The notes below the pieces were generated by a model. That model ran no database searches. It saw only the letters and a list, made by a program, of their open reading frames with translations, and had not been told where the DNA came from. Of a stretch of 32,573 nt of DNA, positions 8,325 through 16,395 are shown one piece after another. Every line of letters begins with the position of its first letter. Position 1 is the stretch's first letter. This DNA comes from an uncultured Akkermansia sp. (GTDB lineage Bacteria > Verrucomicrobiota > Verrucomicrobiia > Verrucomicrobiales > Akkermansiaceae), in contig CANQAC010000019.1 in assembly GCA_947589345.1 (NCBI GenBank), forward strand, positions 1-32,573. Reading direction: 5' to 3'. The position numbers and the translations under genes are program-made.

Positions 8325-8353
8325 ATGGTACACTGTTTTCTTCGTCTCTGCAA
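8325..8353 (-). promoter_or_regulatory. Promoter of pfp
   Basis: On the minus strand, TTGCAG (8353-8348), 17-bp spacer, TACCAT (8330-8325), leaving a leader of about 55 nt before the ATG at 8262. It lies back to back with the EF-hand gene promoter. Confidence 0.45.
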
Positions 8354-8391
8354 GTCTCTACTTTGTCTTGCACCCGAGATTCCTCATTTTT

Positions 8392-8420
8392 TTGTACCTC
8401 CCCATCTATTTCTGTAGAAT
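8392..8420 (+). promoter_or_regulatory. Promoter of the EF-hand protein gene
   Basis: TTGTAC (8392-8397), 17-bp spacer, TAGAAT (8415-8420). The predicted leader to the ATG at 8504 is about 75 nt, longer than at most promoters in this window, and holds no Shine-Dalgarno. Confidence 0.5.
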
Positions 8421-8503
8421 GAAAGGCAGACATTTCGTCTTATTACTTTGTAGGGCAGCCTCCCGTGTGCGCTGCTCATTCAACCCGTATCAACCACACA
8501 ACG

Positions 8504-9088
8504 ATGAAAACGATATTAATTGCATTGGCTCTATCCATGCCGATCATGGCTCAGCAGGCAGCCCCATCCCCCGAGGATGCGCCGCCACCCCAGCCGGGAG
8601 CCGTCGCCCCGCACGGAGATCCGCGCCGCGCAGACTTTTTGGAAAAGTTTGACACCAATAAAGACGGCCGCATCGACGAGCAGGAAAAGCTGGCTATCCG
8701 CCAGGCCCATGAAGCTCGCAAAGCTGAATTCCATAAAAAAATTCTGGAAAAATATGATGCTGACAAGGATGGTCAGCTTGATGAGCAGGAAAAGGCAGCA
8801 ATCAAAGCCGACTTCGAGAAGAATGGGCCTCGTCGTCCGCACATGATGCGCCACGGCGGACATGGTCCAGCCATGCCACCCCAAGGCTGCCCTCCGCCTA
8901 AACCTCCTTGTGATGCCCCCCAAGCGGGTCCGGGCTGCCCGCCCCCGGCGCCTTCCTGCTGCTGTTGCTGCGCTAAAAGAGGACATGGTCCGCGCCCGCA
9001 TGGTCCAAAACCGCCGCGCGAAGCGCCGGAGGCTCCAACTCAGGAAGCATCAGTCGAGTCCTCCGTTTCCGAGGCGCAAGCTGAGTGA
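8504..9088 (+). CDS. Secreted EF-hand protein with Cys/His/Pro-rich tail
   Basis: 194 residues from the ATG at 8504, chosen because a signal peptide starts there (MKTILIALALSMPIMA, cleavage near residue 16-17); the frame extends upstream to GTG 8465 without such a signal. Two canonical EF-hand loops follow: 50-61 (D50, N52, D54, G55, I57, D58, E61) and 85-96 (D85, D87, D89, G90, L92, D93, E96), each preceded by an FLEKFD or LEKYD helix. They should bind calcium in the periplasm or outside. From about 110 the chain is low complexity: HMMRHGGHGP, repeated CPPP and PPC motifs, five consecutive cysteines (152-156), RGHGPRPHGPKPP, then an acidic Ser/Glu tail. The tail may bind metal or cross-link, but no enzyme domain is seen. 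A strong terminator follows. Confidence 0.85.
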   Translation: MKTILIALALSMPIMAQQAAPSPEDAPPPQPGAVAPHGDPRRADFLEKFDTNKDGRIDEQEKLAIRQAHEARKAEFHKKILEKYDADKDGQLDEQEKAAIKADFEKNGPRRPHMMRHGGHGPAMPPQGCPPPKPPCDAPQAGPGCPPPAPSCCCCCAKRGHGPRPHGPKPPREAPEAPTQEASVESSVSEAQAE

Positions 9089-9118
9089 CATTTTTGCGAC
9101 TTGCTGCAGTATGCGCGA

Positions 9119-9153
9119 ACGGGCTGTCCGACATGGGCGGCCCGTTTTTTTTT
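9119..9153 (+). terminator. Rho-independent terminator after the EF-hand gene
   Basis: An 11-bp stem (ACGGGCTGTCC pairing with GGGCGGCCCGT, including G-U pairs) closes a GACAT loop and is followed by nine T. This separates the EF-hand gene from the kinase gene. Confidence 0.92.
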
Positions 9154-9235
9154 GCTCTCCACCTTCCTCCGGAAAAACATGCGGCTATATCAGCATGGGA
9201 AATATGGGCTTTCAGGAAAATTGGCGGATTTTTCT

Positions 9236-9263
9236 TTGCCCCGCTTGCAGCATTTAGTATAAT
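9236..9263 (+). promoter_or_regulatory. Promoter of the kinase-SUMF1 gene, near-leaderless
   Basis: TTGCCC (9236-9241), 16-bp spacer, perfect TATAAT (9258-9263); the ATG at 9275 begins 12 nt after the -10 box. Confidence 0.65.
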
Positions 9264-9274
9264 GGCGCCAAGCC

Positions 9275-11854
9275 ATGGCAAACCACGCCCCCAGCGACAG
9301 CAAAGGTTCTCAGCGCCCCAAGCATGCAGAGGACTTGCGTCCTGAAGTACCGGACCACGAGATTTTACGACTCATCGGTCGTGGAGCTTACGGAGAGGTA
9401 TGGCTGGCGCGTTCGGTGACGGGCGCCTATCGCGCAGTAAAAGTGGTATGGCGAGAGGATTATGATGATGAGAAGCTCTATGTGCGCGAGTTCGAGGGTA
9501 TCTTGCACTATGAACCTGTTGCTCGTGGCATACCAGGCGTGGTACACATCCTGCACGTCGGTCAAAACTCCGGCAAACACCCGTATTACTACTACGTGAT
9601 GGAGCTGGCGGACGACGCCTATACAGGTATCCATATCGAACCAAAAGGATATGTGCCGCGCACCCTGCAAAGCGACATGAACCTTTACGGCCATGCGCCT
9701 ATGCCGCTGGACTATGTGCTGGAAGTCGGCAGTCAACTGGCTCATGCCCTCGACGGTATGCACAGCGAAGAACTTTCACACTGCGACATTAAACCGTCCA
9801 ACATTGTTTTTGTTCACGGTCGTGCCAAACTGGCAGATGCGGGTTCTGTGGCGCCGAACACCGGTCACTCCTTCGCCGGAACGGAAGGGTACATACCGCC
9901 GGATGGTCCCGGCACCCCACGAGCAGATGTCTACGCCCTCGCAAAAGTTCTCTATGAAATGGGAACCGGCAAGAGTTGCATGGATTTTCCGGAGTTGCCT
10001 GCCGACGTGCCGGAGGGGGCATCTCACCGCCGCTGGATTGAGTTCAACGAAATTATTTGCTCCGCCGCTGAACCTCGCATCGGAAAAAACGGTATCATCT
10101 CCGCTCAGGTTCTCGCTGAGCGACTGGATGAATTGCGTCAATACGCCCCCCGTCACCACGCACTTCTCAAACGCCGCCGACGACGTTTCAGTCTCATCGG
10201 CTCAGGCATCGCCATTCTTGCGTTGGCAGCCGCCGGCATCTACGTGCTTGTCCCACGAGGCATATGGGACAAGCTGGCTGATCTTCGTACTGCCCTGAGC
10301 ATTGAAAGTCAAAATGCGCGCAACGCAAGCACGCAGCTTTTTATCACAACGGTTCCTGCCGGCGCTTCCATCTACACCGATGACGGGACTTACGTTGACG
10401 AGACGCCTTACGGTCCTGTTGACGCCAAGGCTGGAGATCAGTTTTCGTATGTATTGCGCAAAGAAGGCTACGCCGACCTGCCCGTCAAGGGAGTAGTACC
10501 TGCCCGAGGAGTTCTGGCGCTAGGTGGTGATTTACAACCCTTCCGCGTACCACGCAAGAATTCGGATTGGCAAGATGCTCAAGGTTCTGTTTATCGCTAC
10601 TCAATGACAGAACACCGCGCTTTGGAACCGGTGAGTGTCACTCAATTCGAAACCTTCCTGCGGCGTAATTCTTCATCTGGCCCCATCCGCTACGAAAAAA
10701 GCGCTCACGATCCCTACGTACGTACTACCCGAGAGGGAATTAACGCTTATACTCTCTGGCTGGCCCGCATGTGCGAAGAACAGGGGTCTCTCGGACGCGA
10801 CCATACGCTGGCCGCTGTCCCGGAGCCGGACACTGCCGATTCACCTGAAACGTGCGCTTTTCGCATTGTGGCTCGACCCGTCCAAAAAACGCCCATCTCA
10901 TTGAACACAACCCCTCCCGGCGCCACCGTCTGGCTCAACGGGTATCCCCTCGGCGTCACTCCTCTGCAAGGAGTGCGCGTACCACTGGCGCCCTATTTTT
11001 TGGAGATTAAAATGCCGGGTTTTGCCACAGAACGCTTTAGTGGTTTATCTCCCAAAGATCTCGTCATTGATGTAGCCATGAAGCTTAATAATTCTGTGGC
11101 CTTTGGCACAGAATGGGTCAACAGCCTCGGTCTGCGCTTCCGCCCCCTATCTCCCACCCTCATGGCGGGAATCACCGAGGTACGCGTGACGGATTACCGC
11201 GCTTTTGTAGCCACCACCGGAGCAAAAATCCCACCCCTCACCGACTTTGTCCAAGGAGCGGATCACCCGGCTATCGGGGTGTCACGAGCGGATGCAGAAC
11301 ACTTCGCGCGCTGGCTCACCACTCAGGAACGGGAGACAGGCCTCATTGAACCAACCGACGAATACCGACTTCCTACCGATGAAGAGTGGAGCTCTATGAT
11401 GGGGATCAAAAACGAACGCGGCAGCACTCCTTATGAACGCTCCAGGGGGCAATACGGCAGTTCCAGACGCGAATTCTCATGGGGGCTGCAGTGGCCTCCG
11501 CCCGCCGGCACCGGCAACTTCGCAGACTCCGCCGCCCTCCCCTATGTGTCACCTCAATACGTGATCGAGCATTACACGGACAAGTTCCCATTCACCGCCC
11601 CAGTCGCGTCTTTCGCCCCCAATGTACTGGGTTTTTACGACATGACCGGCAATGTGCAAGAATGGGTAAGCGACGAATATGGAGGGCCGGCCGGCTTTAC
11701 TTTCAGGCACTACGCCGTAACTCGCGGAGGTGACTACACCTCGTTCCGCCCCTCTCAGCTATCCTCAGGCATCCGCACCCCTCGTCCAGCGGATGATCGC
11801 AGCCCCACCGTCGGGTTCAGGCTCATGTTGGAGCGCAACAACAAACGTCACTGA
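9275..11854 (+). CDS. Membrane Ser/Thr kinase with PEGA and SUMF1 sensor domains
   Basis: 859 residues. The cytoplasmic kinase domain (about 26-295) has the glycine loop GRGAYGEVW (35-43), K56 in AVKVVW, the catalytic loop HCDIKPSN (169-176, HCD instead of HRD), the metal motif DAG (188-190, instead of DFG) and PPD in place of APE; lysine, both aspartates and the asparagine are kept, so activity is plausible. A basic stop-transfer stretch (299-304) precedes one membrane helix (about 306-326). Outside are PEGA repeat 1 (353-420), a segment resembling a gutted SUMF1 domain (430-535), PEGA repeat 2 (538-605) and a full SUMF1/FGE-like domain (608-855) with YRLPTDEEW, TGNVQEW and VTRGGDY. No FGE active-site cysteines are seen, so the outer domain probably binds a ligand or cell wall. 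Substrates are unknown. Confidence 0.9.
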   Translation: MANHAPSDSKGSQRPKHAEDLRPEVPDHEILRLIGRGAYGEVWLARSVTGAYRAVKVVWREDYDDEKLYVREFEGILHYEPVARGIPGVVHILHVGQNSGKHPYYYYVMELADDAYTGIHIEPKGYVPRTLQSDMNLYGHAPMPLDYVLEVGSQLAHALDGMHSEELSHCDIKPSNIVFVHGRAKLADAGSVAPNTGHSFAGTEGYIPPDGPGTPRADVYALAKVLYEMGTGKSCMDFPELPADVPEGASHRRWIEFNEIICSAAEPRIGKNGIISAQVLAERLDELRQYAPRHHALLKRRRRRFSLIGSGIAILALAAAGIYVLVPRGIWDKLADLRTALSIESQNARNASTQLFITTVPAGASIYTDDGTYVDETPYGPVDAKAGDQFSYVLRKEGYADLPVKGVVPARGVLALGGDLQPFRVPRKNSDWQDAQGSVYRYSMTEHRALEPVSVTQFETFLRRNSSSGPIRYEKSAHDPYVRTTREGINAYTLWLARMCEEQGSLGRDHTLAAVPEPDTADSPETCAFRIVARPVQKTPISLNTTPPGATVWLNGYPLGVTPLQGVRVPLAPYFLEIKMPGFATERFSGLSPKDLVIDVAMKLNNSVAFGTEWVNSLGLRFRPLSPTLMAGITEVRVTDYRAFVATTGAKIPPLTDFVQGADHPAIGVSRADAEHFARWLTTQERETGLIEPTDEYRLPTDEEWSSMMGIKNERGSTPYERSRGQYGSSRREFSWGLQWPPPAGTGNFADSAALPYVSPQYVIEHYTDKFPFTAPVASFAPNVLGFYDMTGNVQEWVSDEYGGPAGFTFRHYAVTRGGDYTSFRPSQLSSGIRTPRPADDRSPTVGFRLMLERNNKRH

Positions 11855-11881
11855 CCGCCACGTCACGCGCACCGGCGTCAG
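11851..11881. terminator. Hairpin between convergent kinase and lipoprotein genes
   Basis: CTGACcGCC pairs with GGCGTCAG (8 bp, one bulged base, 14-nt loop). It overlaps the kinase TGA stop and the lipoprotein stop. There is no T-tract, so it may be a weak bidirectional terminator. Confidence 0.3.
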
Positions 11882-12615
11882 TAGTTGGTCAACTTTCCCG
11901 GGTGGGTACTGCGCCCGCGAATCATGTTGCGGTACATGCGCAGTGTTTGAGGCGCAGCAGCACTCCCCGGCACGTTATAAAAAGTGTACTTTCCATTTGG
12001 CTTACGCACATAGAACCAATGTTCAATAGGCCATTGATGCCCCTCGGGATAAACCTCCACAAGCTGATCGGCCAGCTCCGGCACGTCCTCCCAATCATCC
12101 TGATCCAGGTTAGGCCCATAGCTCACCTTCAATCGTCCATTCCACATCCACGCATCCAGCACCCAAACATGGGGCCATTCTCCCTGAGCTGCCGCTACGT
12201 ACACACAATTGTGTTCGGAACGCCTGGTCCTGTCGCGTACGCAACACCCTATGCGAAAATACTTCAGCGCCCTTCGCCGTAACTCGCGAAACATATCATG
12301 CTGATAATGCCAGCATAACCCGCGATCCTGCACACGCATGTTTACCAGCCAATTGCCCGCCCAACCCGGAAAATGCGACCCATTCACGCGCGAGATTCCT
12401 GCCGCCGCCTTATACGCTGTGTCGGCTAACCAGGTGGCTTCGTCCCGCGCCGACGCCATGGTCCTCTGCTCCTTCGGCAGCAAATTGATCAGGTGGTCGC
12501 GCAACTCCACACGCCGGTGACTCACTAACTTCGTGTCCGGGTATGTCACGGGCGGGGGATAACACCCCACCAGCAAACTCATTATAATAAATGTTATAGC
12601 CACGCGTGGCATCAT
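11878..12615 (-). CDS. Lipoprotein with Cys/His/Asp transglutaminase-like pattern
   Basis: 245 residues. The signal MMPRVAITFIIMSLLVGC has a lipobox ending at C18, so the protein should be lipid-anchored. Three conserved-looking blocks follow: DRGLCWHYQHDMFREL (97-112, C101), SEHNCVYVAAAQG (133-145, H135) and WPHVWVLDAWMWNGRL (147-162, D154). The order Cys...His...Asp with a HVWVLDAW strand is what one expects of a transglutaminase/papain-like fold. I recall a group of uncharacterised proteobacterial proteins with RERGLCYQW...EHNTVVV...IVLDPW that looks homologous; this is from memory. It may cut or cross-link peptides of the envelope, or may be non-catalytic. It has its own leaderless-type promoter and is convergent with the kinase gene and divergent from nifJ. 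Confidence 0.7.
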   Translation of the reverse strand: MMPRVAITFIIMSLLVGCYPPPVTYPDTKLVSHRRVELRDHLINLLPKEQRTMASARDEATWLADTAYKAAAGISRVNGSHFPGWAGNWLVNMRVQDRGLCWHYQHDMFRELRRRALKYFRIGCCVRDRTRRSEHNCVYVAAAQGEWPHVWVLDAWMWNGRLKVSYGPNLDQDDWEDVPELADQLVEVYPEGHQWPIEHWFYVRKPNGKYTFYNVPGSAAAPQTLRMYRNMIRGRSTHPGKLTNY

Positions 12616-12621
12616 GCGCGC

Positions 12622-12650
12622 ATTCTACCACGCGGGCTTCGCCTCTGCAA
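12622..12650 (-). promoter_or_regulatory. Promoter of the lipoprotein gene, leaderless type
   Basis: On the minus strand, TTGCAG (12650-12645), 17-bp spacer, TAGAAT (12627-12622). The ATG at 12615 follows 6 nt after the -10 box, where transcription itself should start. Confidence 0.6.
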
Positions 12651-12691
12651 GCCGTTGCTCATATTTTTTGAGCTTTGCTCCGCCTTTTGAG

Positions 12692-12720
12692 TTGATTTTG
12701 TGACCGGGTGGGTGTAAAGT
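12692..12720 (+). promoter_or_regulatory. Candidate promoter of nifJ
   Basis: TTGATT (12692-12697), 17-bp spacer, TAAAGT (12715-12720). A better -10 match, TACAAT (12729-12734), lacks a good -35. Either gives a leader of about 50-65 nt, unlike the leaderless genes nearby. Confidence 0.3.
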
Positions 12721-12736
12721 TGGGGCGTTACAATAA

Positions 12737-12769
12737 CGCGAGGCGGCGGAGCATTTCTCAGCCGTCGCG
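12737..12769 (+). other. Stem-loop in the nifJ leader
   Basis: CGCGA plus CGGC (37-41 and 44-47 of this stretch, with two bulged G) pair with GCCG plus TCGCG around a 13-nt loop. It lies between the candidate promoter and the nifJ ATG. It could affect mRNA stability or translation; no known riboswitch is recognised. Confidence 0.3.
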
Positions 12770-12789
12770 GGTCAACAATACTTCATACT

Positions 12790-15700
12790 ATGAGCACTAC
12801 ATTCAGCACTATCGATGCCAATGAAGCTGTGGCATCCGTCGCTTACCGTTGTTCAGAAGTCGCCGCCATCTATCCCATCACTCCCTCTTCTCCCATGGGT
12901 GAATCGGCTGAGACGTGGACGGCCGTGGATCGCAAAAATCTTTGGGGGACAGTACCCAGCATCGTGGAAATGGAAAGTGAAGCCGGAGCGGCCGGAGCTG
13001 TACACGGAGCGCTGCAAACTGGTTCTCTCGCCACGACTTTCACAGCTTCGCAAGGGCTGTTGCTCATGATTCCAAATATGTTTAAAATTGCTGGTGAGCT
13101 TACCCCCTGCGTCTTTCACATTGCCGCACGCGCTCTGGCTGCTCAGGGGCTTTCCATTTTCGGCGATCACAGCGATGTAATGGCCTGCCGCGCCACCGGA
13201 TTTGCCATGCTCTGCGGCGCCAACACTCAGGAAGCTCCTGATATGGCCGCTATCGCCCATGCTGCAACCCTCGAAAGCCGCGTCCCCTTCATCAACTTTT
13301 TCGACGGCTTCCGCACCTCTCACGAAGTGGGCAAGATTGCGGATATATCGGATGATACTCTGCGAGCCATGATCGACCAGAAGCTGGTGGATGCTTTCCA
13401 TGCTCGCGCGCTCACTCCGGATGCGCCTGTAGTGCGCGGCACTGCGCAAAATCCGGATGTTTACTTCCAGGGGCGCGAAACCGTCAACAAATTCTACAAT
13501 GCCGTGCCCGGCATCGTGAAAAAAGCCATGAAAAAATTTGGCGAACTCACCGGTCGCCACTATGACTTGGTAGAATATGTCGGTTCTCCGACGGCTTCCC
13601 GCGTCATTGTCATCATGGGCTCCGGCGCTGAAGCTTGCTGGGAGACTGTGCAAGCTCTCCGAGATGACGTCGGTGTGCTCAAGGTGCGTCTTTATCGTCC
13701 GTTCCCGGCCGAAGACTTTATCGCCGCGCTGCCGAAAAGCGTGAAGAAGATAGCTGTGCTGGATCGCACCAAGGAGCCAGGCAGCCAAGGCGAGCCACTG
13801 TTGCAGGATGTCGTGCAGGCTCTGGCAGACGCCTCCGTGCGAGGAGGACTTCCGTTCCCCTTGCCGAAAGTGGTAGGCGGCCGCTACGGTCTTGGTTCCA
13901 AGGAGTTCACTCCCGCCATGGCGAAGGGCGTGTACGGTGAGCTCAGCAAGGATGAACCCATGACCGGTTTCGCTGTGGGTGTGGAGGATGATGTGACAGG
14001 TAAATCCATTGCATACGATCCCGGCTTCTCCACTGAAAGTGACACAGTGACGCGCTGCATGTTCTATGGCCTCGGCTCAGATGGTACAGTCGGAGCCAAC
14101 AAGGACGCCATCAAAATTATCGGCAAGCATACCGACCTGTACGTGCAGGGCTACTTTGTGTACGATTCCAAGAAGTCCGGATCCTCCACGGTGTCGCACC
14201 TGCGTTTTGGCACTACTCCCATCCACAGCACCTACCTGATCACCAGCGCGAACTTCATCGCCCTGCACCAGCCCAGCCTGCTCAATACGTTCGATTTTCT
14301 TCAGAATGCCGCGCCCGGCGCCACGTTCCTGATGAACACCGCCGTAGAACCCGCCGGAGTTTGGGATTCTCTCCCTGCACGCATGCAGCAACAGATCCTG
14401 GATAAGCATATCAAGATGTACTGCATTGACGCTTTCAAGGTAGCCAAAGCCACCGGCATGGGTGGTCGCATCAATATGATTATGCAGACTTGCTTCTTTA
14501 AGCTTTCCGGCGTCATTCCCGCAGATGAAGCTATCGGCTACATCAAGGAGGCTATCAAAAAGACCTACGGCAAGAAGGGCGAAGAAGTAGTTGCCAAGAA
14601 CATTGCCGCCGTGGATGCCACGTTGGAAAACCTGCATGAAGTACCGCTCGGTTCCACCATCACCGGTCATGAAATACCGGCTCCGCTGCAGGGGAACCCG
14701 CCGGCTTTCGTGCGCGATGTGCTCGGTAAGATCGTGACCGGAAACGGCGACTCCGTGAAGGTCTCTGAGATGCCCTGCGATGGAACCTTCCCCTCCGGCA
14801 CCACTCAGTATGAGAAGCGTGATCTGGCATTGGAAATTCCTGTATGGAATCCGGAAACATGCATTCAATGCGGCAAATGTACGATGGTCTGTCCTCATGC
14901 TTGCATCCGCGCTCAAATCACGGATCCCGCCAACTTGGAGGGCGCTCCGGCCTCTTTCAAATCAGCCGATGCGAAAAAAATGCACAAGGATTGGCAGGGC
15001 AAGAAGTTCATGATCCAGGTATCGGCCTCAGATTGCACGGGTTGCACGCTCTGCACGCACGTGTGTCCCACCGGTTCTGTCGTGATGACCCCGGCCGCCA
15101 CCGCACTCAAGCCGGAAGCGGAAAACTGGAAATTCTTCAACGCCTTGCCGGATCCGGATCGCACCATCGTGGGTCGGGATAAAGTAAAAGACGCCCAATT
15201 CCTTCGTCCGCTCTTTGAGTTCTCCGGCGCATGCGCGGGTTGCGGTGAAACTCCCTACATCAAGACGCTCTCCCAGCTCTTCGGCAATCGCTTGGTGGTA
15301 GCCAACGCCACAGGGTGTTCCTCCATTTATGGCGGCAACCTGCCCACCACTCCCTGGAGCCATGACTCCGAAGGGCGCGGCCCGGCCTGGTGCAACAGCC
15401 TCTTTGAAGATAATGCTCAGTTCGGTCTCGGCTTCCGCGTATCGCTGGATAAAAAGCAACAGTATGCTCTGGAACTCCTGCACGCTGCCGCTCCTAAGAT
15501 CGGTGAAGCCCTTGTGCAAACCCTGTTGGATAACCCACAAAAGAGCGAGGCAGACATCGCCAGAGCGCGCGAGACGGTGGAGCAAATCAAAACGGCTTGC
15601 GGCAGCGACCCGGACCTGGCCGCTCTCAAAGCTCAGGCCAATTACTTAGTGCGCAAGTCGGTGTGGATCATCGGCGGTGATGGCTGGGCCTACGACATCG

Positions 15701-16332
15701 GCTACGGCGGCTTGGATCACATCCTCGCCTCCGGTCGCAATGTGAAGGTTCTCGTGCTGGATACAGAGGTGTACTCCAACACCGGCGGACAGTGTTCCAA
15801 GTCCACCCCGCGCGCCGCCGTAGCCAAGTTTGCCACCCGTGGCAAAGATCAGGTGAAAAAGGACATCGGTTATATGGCCATGACCTATGGCAACATCTAC
15901 GTAGCTTCGATCTCCATGGGCGCCAATGATGAACACGCCCTCAAGACTCTGTTGGAGGCTGAAGAATACGATGGTCCGGCGCTCGTTATCGCTTACAGCC
16001 ACTGTATCAACCACGGCATTAACATGGCTCAGGGGTTAGATCACCAGAAAGATGCCGTAGATTGCGGTCGCTGGCTGCTCTACAACTTCAACCCGGATCG
16101 CATCAAGGAGGGTAAGAACCCTCTCACCATCAAGAGTAAAGCTCCGAAGAAAGACGTGCGCGAAGCTCTTCTCGGTGAGAACCGCTTCCGCCTGCTGGCT
16201 AAAAACAACAAGGAGCACTTCGATCAGTTGCTTGCCTTGGAAGAAAGCGATATCAAACGCCGTTGGCGTCTCTATCAATCGCTGGCAGCGATCGACTACT
16301 CCGAACCTTCTGCGGATGCGCCTCAAGCGTAA
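12790..16332 (+). CDS. nifJ: Pyruvate:ferredoxin (flavodoxin) oxidoreductase
   Basis: 1180 residues, the usual size of the single-chain PFOR. The N-terminal domain starts with DANEAVASVAYRCSEVAAIYPITPSSPMGE and continues with the transketolase-like and gamma (GSGTVGANKDAIKIIG-type) domains. The ferredoxin domain has two [4Fe-4S] motifs: C691-C694-C697-C701 and C749-C752-C755-C759. The C-terminal TPP domain has CAGCGETPY, ANATGCSSIYGG, GDGWAYDIGYGGLDH and VYSNTGGQCSKSTPRAA. It cleaves pyruvate with CoA to acetyl-CoA and CO2, passing electrons to ferredoxin or flavodoxin in the cytosol, and is oxygen-sensitive, which points to an anaerobic lifestyle. It is monocistronic: its own promoter region precedes it and a strong terminator follows 25 nt after the stop. 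I see no missing motif. Confidence 0.98.
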   Translation: MSTTFSTIDANEAVASVAYRCSEVAAIYPITPSSPMGESAETWTAVDRKNLWGTVPSIVEMESEAGAAGAVHGALQTGSLATTFTASQGLLLMIPNMFKIAGELTPCVFHIAARALAAQGLSIFGDHSDVMACRATGFAMLCGANTQEAPDMAAIAHAATLESRVPFINFFDGFRTSHEVGKIADISDDTLRAMIDQKLVDAFHARALTPDAPVVRGTAQNPDVYFQGRETVNKFYNAVPGIVKKAMKKFGELTGRHYDLVEYVGSPTASRVIVIMGSGAEACWETVQALRDDVGVLKVRLYRPFPAEDFIAALPKSVKKIAVLDRTKEPGSQGEPLLQDVVQALADASVRGGLPFPLPKVVGGRYGLGSKEFTPAMAKGVYGELSKDEPMTGFAVGVEDDVTGKSIAYDPGFSTESDTVTRCMFYGLGSDGTVGANKDAIKIIGKHTDLYVQGYFVYDSKKSGSSTVSHLRFGTTPIHSTYLITSANFIALHQPSLLNTFDFLQNAAPGATFLMNTAVEPAGVWDSLPARMQQQILDKHIKMYCIDAFKVAKATGMGGRINMIMQTCFFKLSGVIPADEAIGYIKEAIKKTYGKKGEEVVAKNIAAVDATLENLHEVPLGSTITGHEIPAPLQGNPPAFVRDVLGKIVTGNGDSVKVSEMPCDGTFPSGTTQYEKRDLALEIPVWNPETCIQCGKCTMVCPHACIRAQITDPANLEGAPASFKSADAKKMHKDWQGKKFMIQVSASDCTGCTLCTHVCPTGSVVMTPAATALKPEAENWKFFNALPDPDRTIVGRDKVKDAQFLRPLFEFSGACAGCGETPYIKTLSQLFGNRLVVANATGCSSIYGGNLPTTPWSHDSEGRGPAWCNSLFEDNAQFGLGFRVSLDKKQQYALELLHAAAPKIGEALVQTLLDNPQKSEADIARARETVEQIKTACGSDPDLAALKAQANYLVRKSVWIIGGDGWAYDIGYGGLDHILASGRNVKVLVLDTEVYSNTGGQCSKSTPRAAVAKFATRGKDQVKKDIGYMAMTYGNIYVASISMGANDEHALKTLLEAEEYDGPALVIAYSHCINHGINMAQGLDHQKDAVDCGRWLLYNFNPDRIKEGKNPLTIKSKAPKKDVREALLGENRFRLLAKNNKEHFDQLLALEESDIKRRWRLYQSLAAIDYSEPSADAPQA

Positions 16333-16356
16333 GTCAGCCGACATCCACCCTTAACC

Positions 16357-16391
16357 ACACGGGAGGAGCCGACGTTCCTCCCGTGTTTTTT
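16357..16391 (+). terminator. Rho-independent terminator after nifJ
   Basis: A perfect 10-bp stem (CACGGGAGGA with TCCTCCCGTG, extendable by one A-T pair) closes an 8-nt loop and is followed by six T. It ends only 4 nt before the cca start codon. Confidence 0.93.
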
Positions 16392-16395
16392 CACC

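Noticed and set aside
12853..14916. Long minus-strand open frames (311 and 279 codons) opposite nifJ
   Set aside because: They are shadows of a strongly coding gene; no family motif, promoter or start context is seen.
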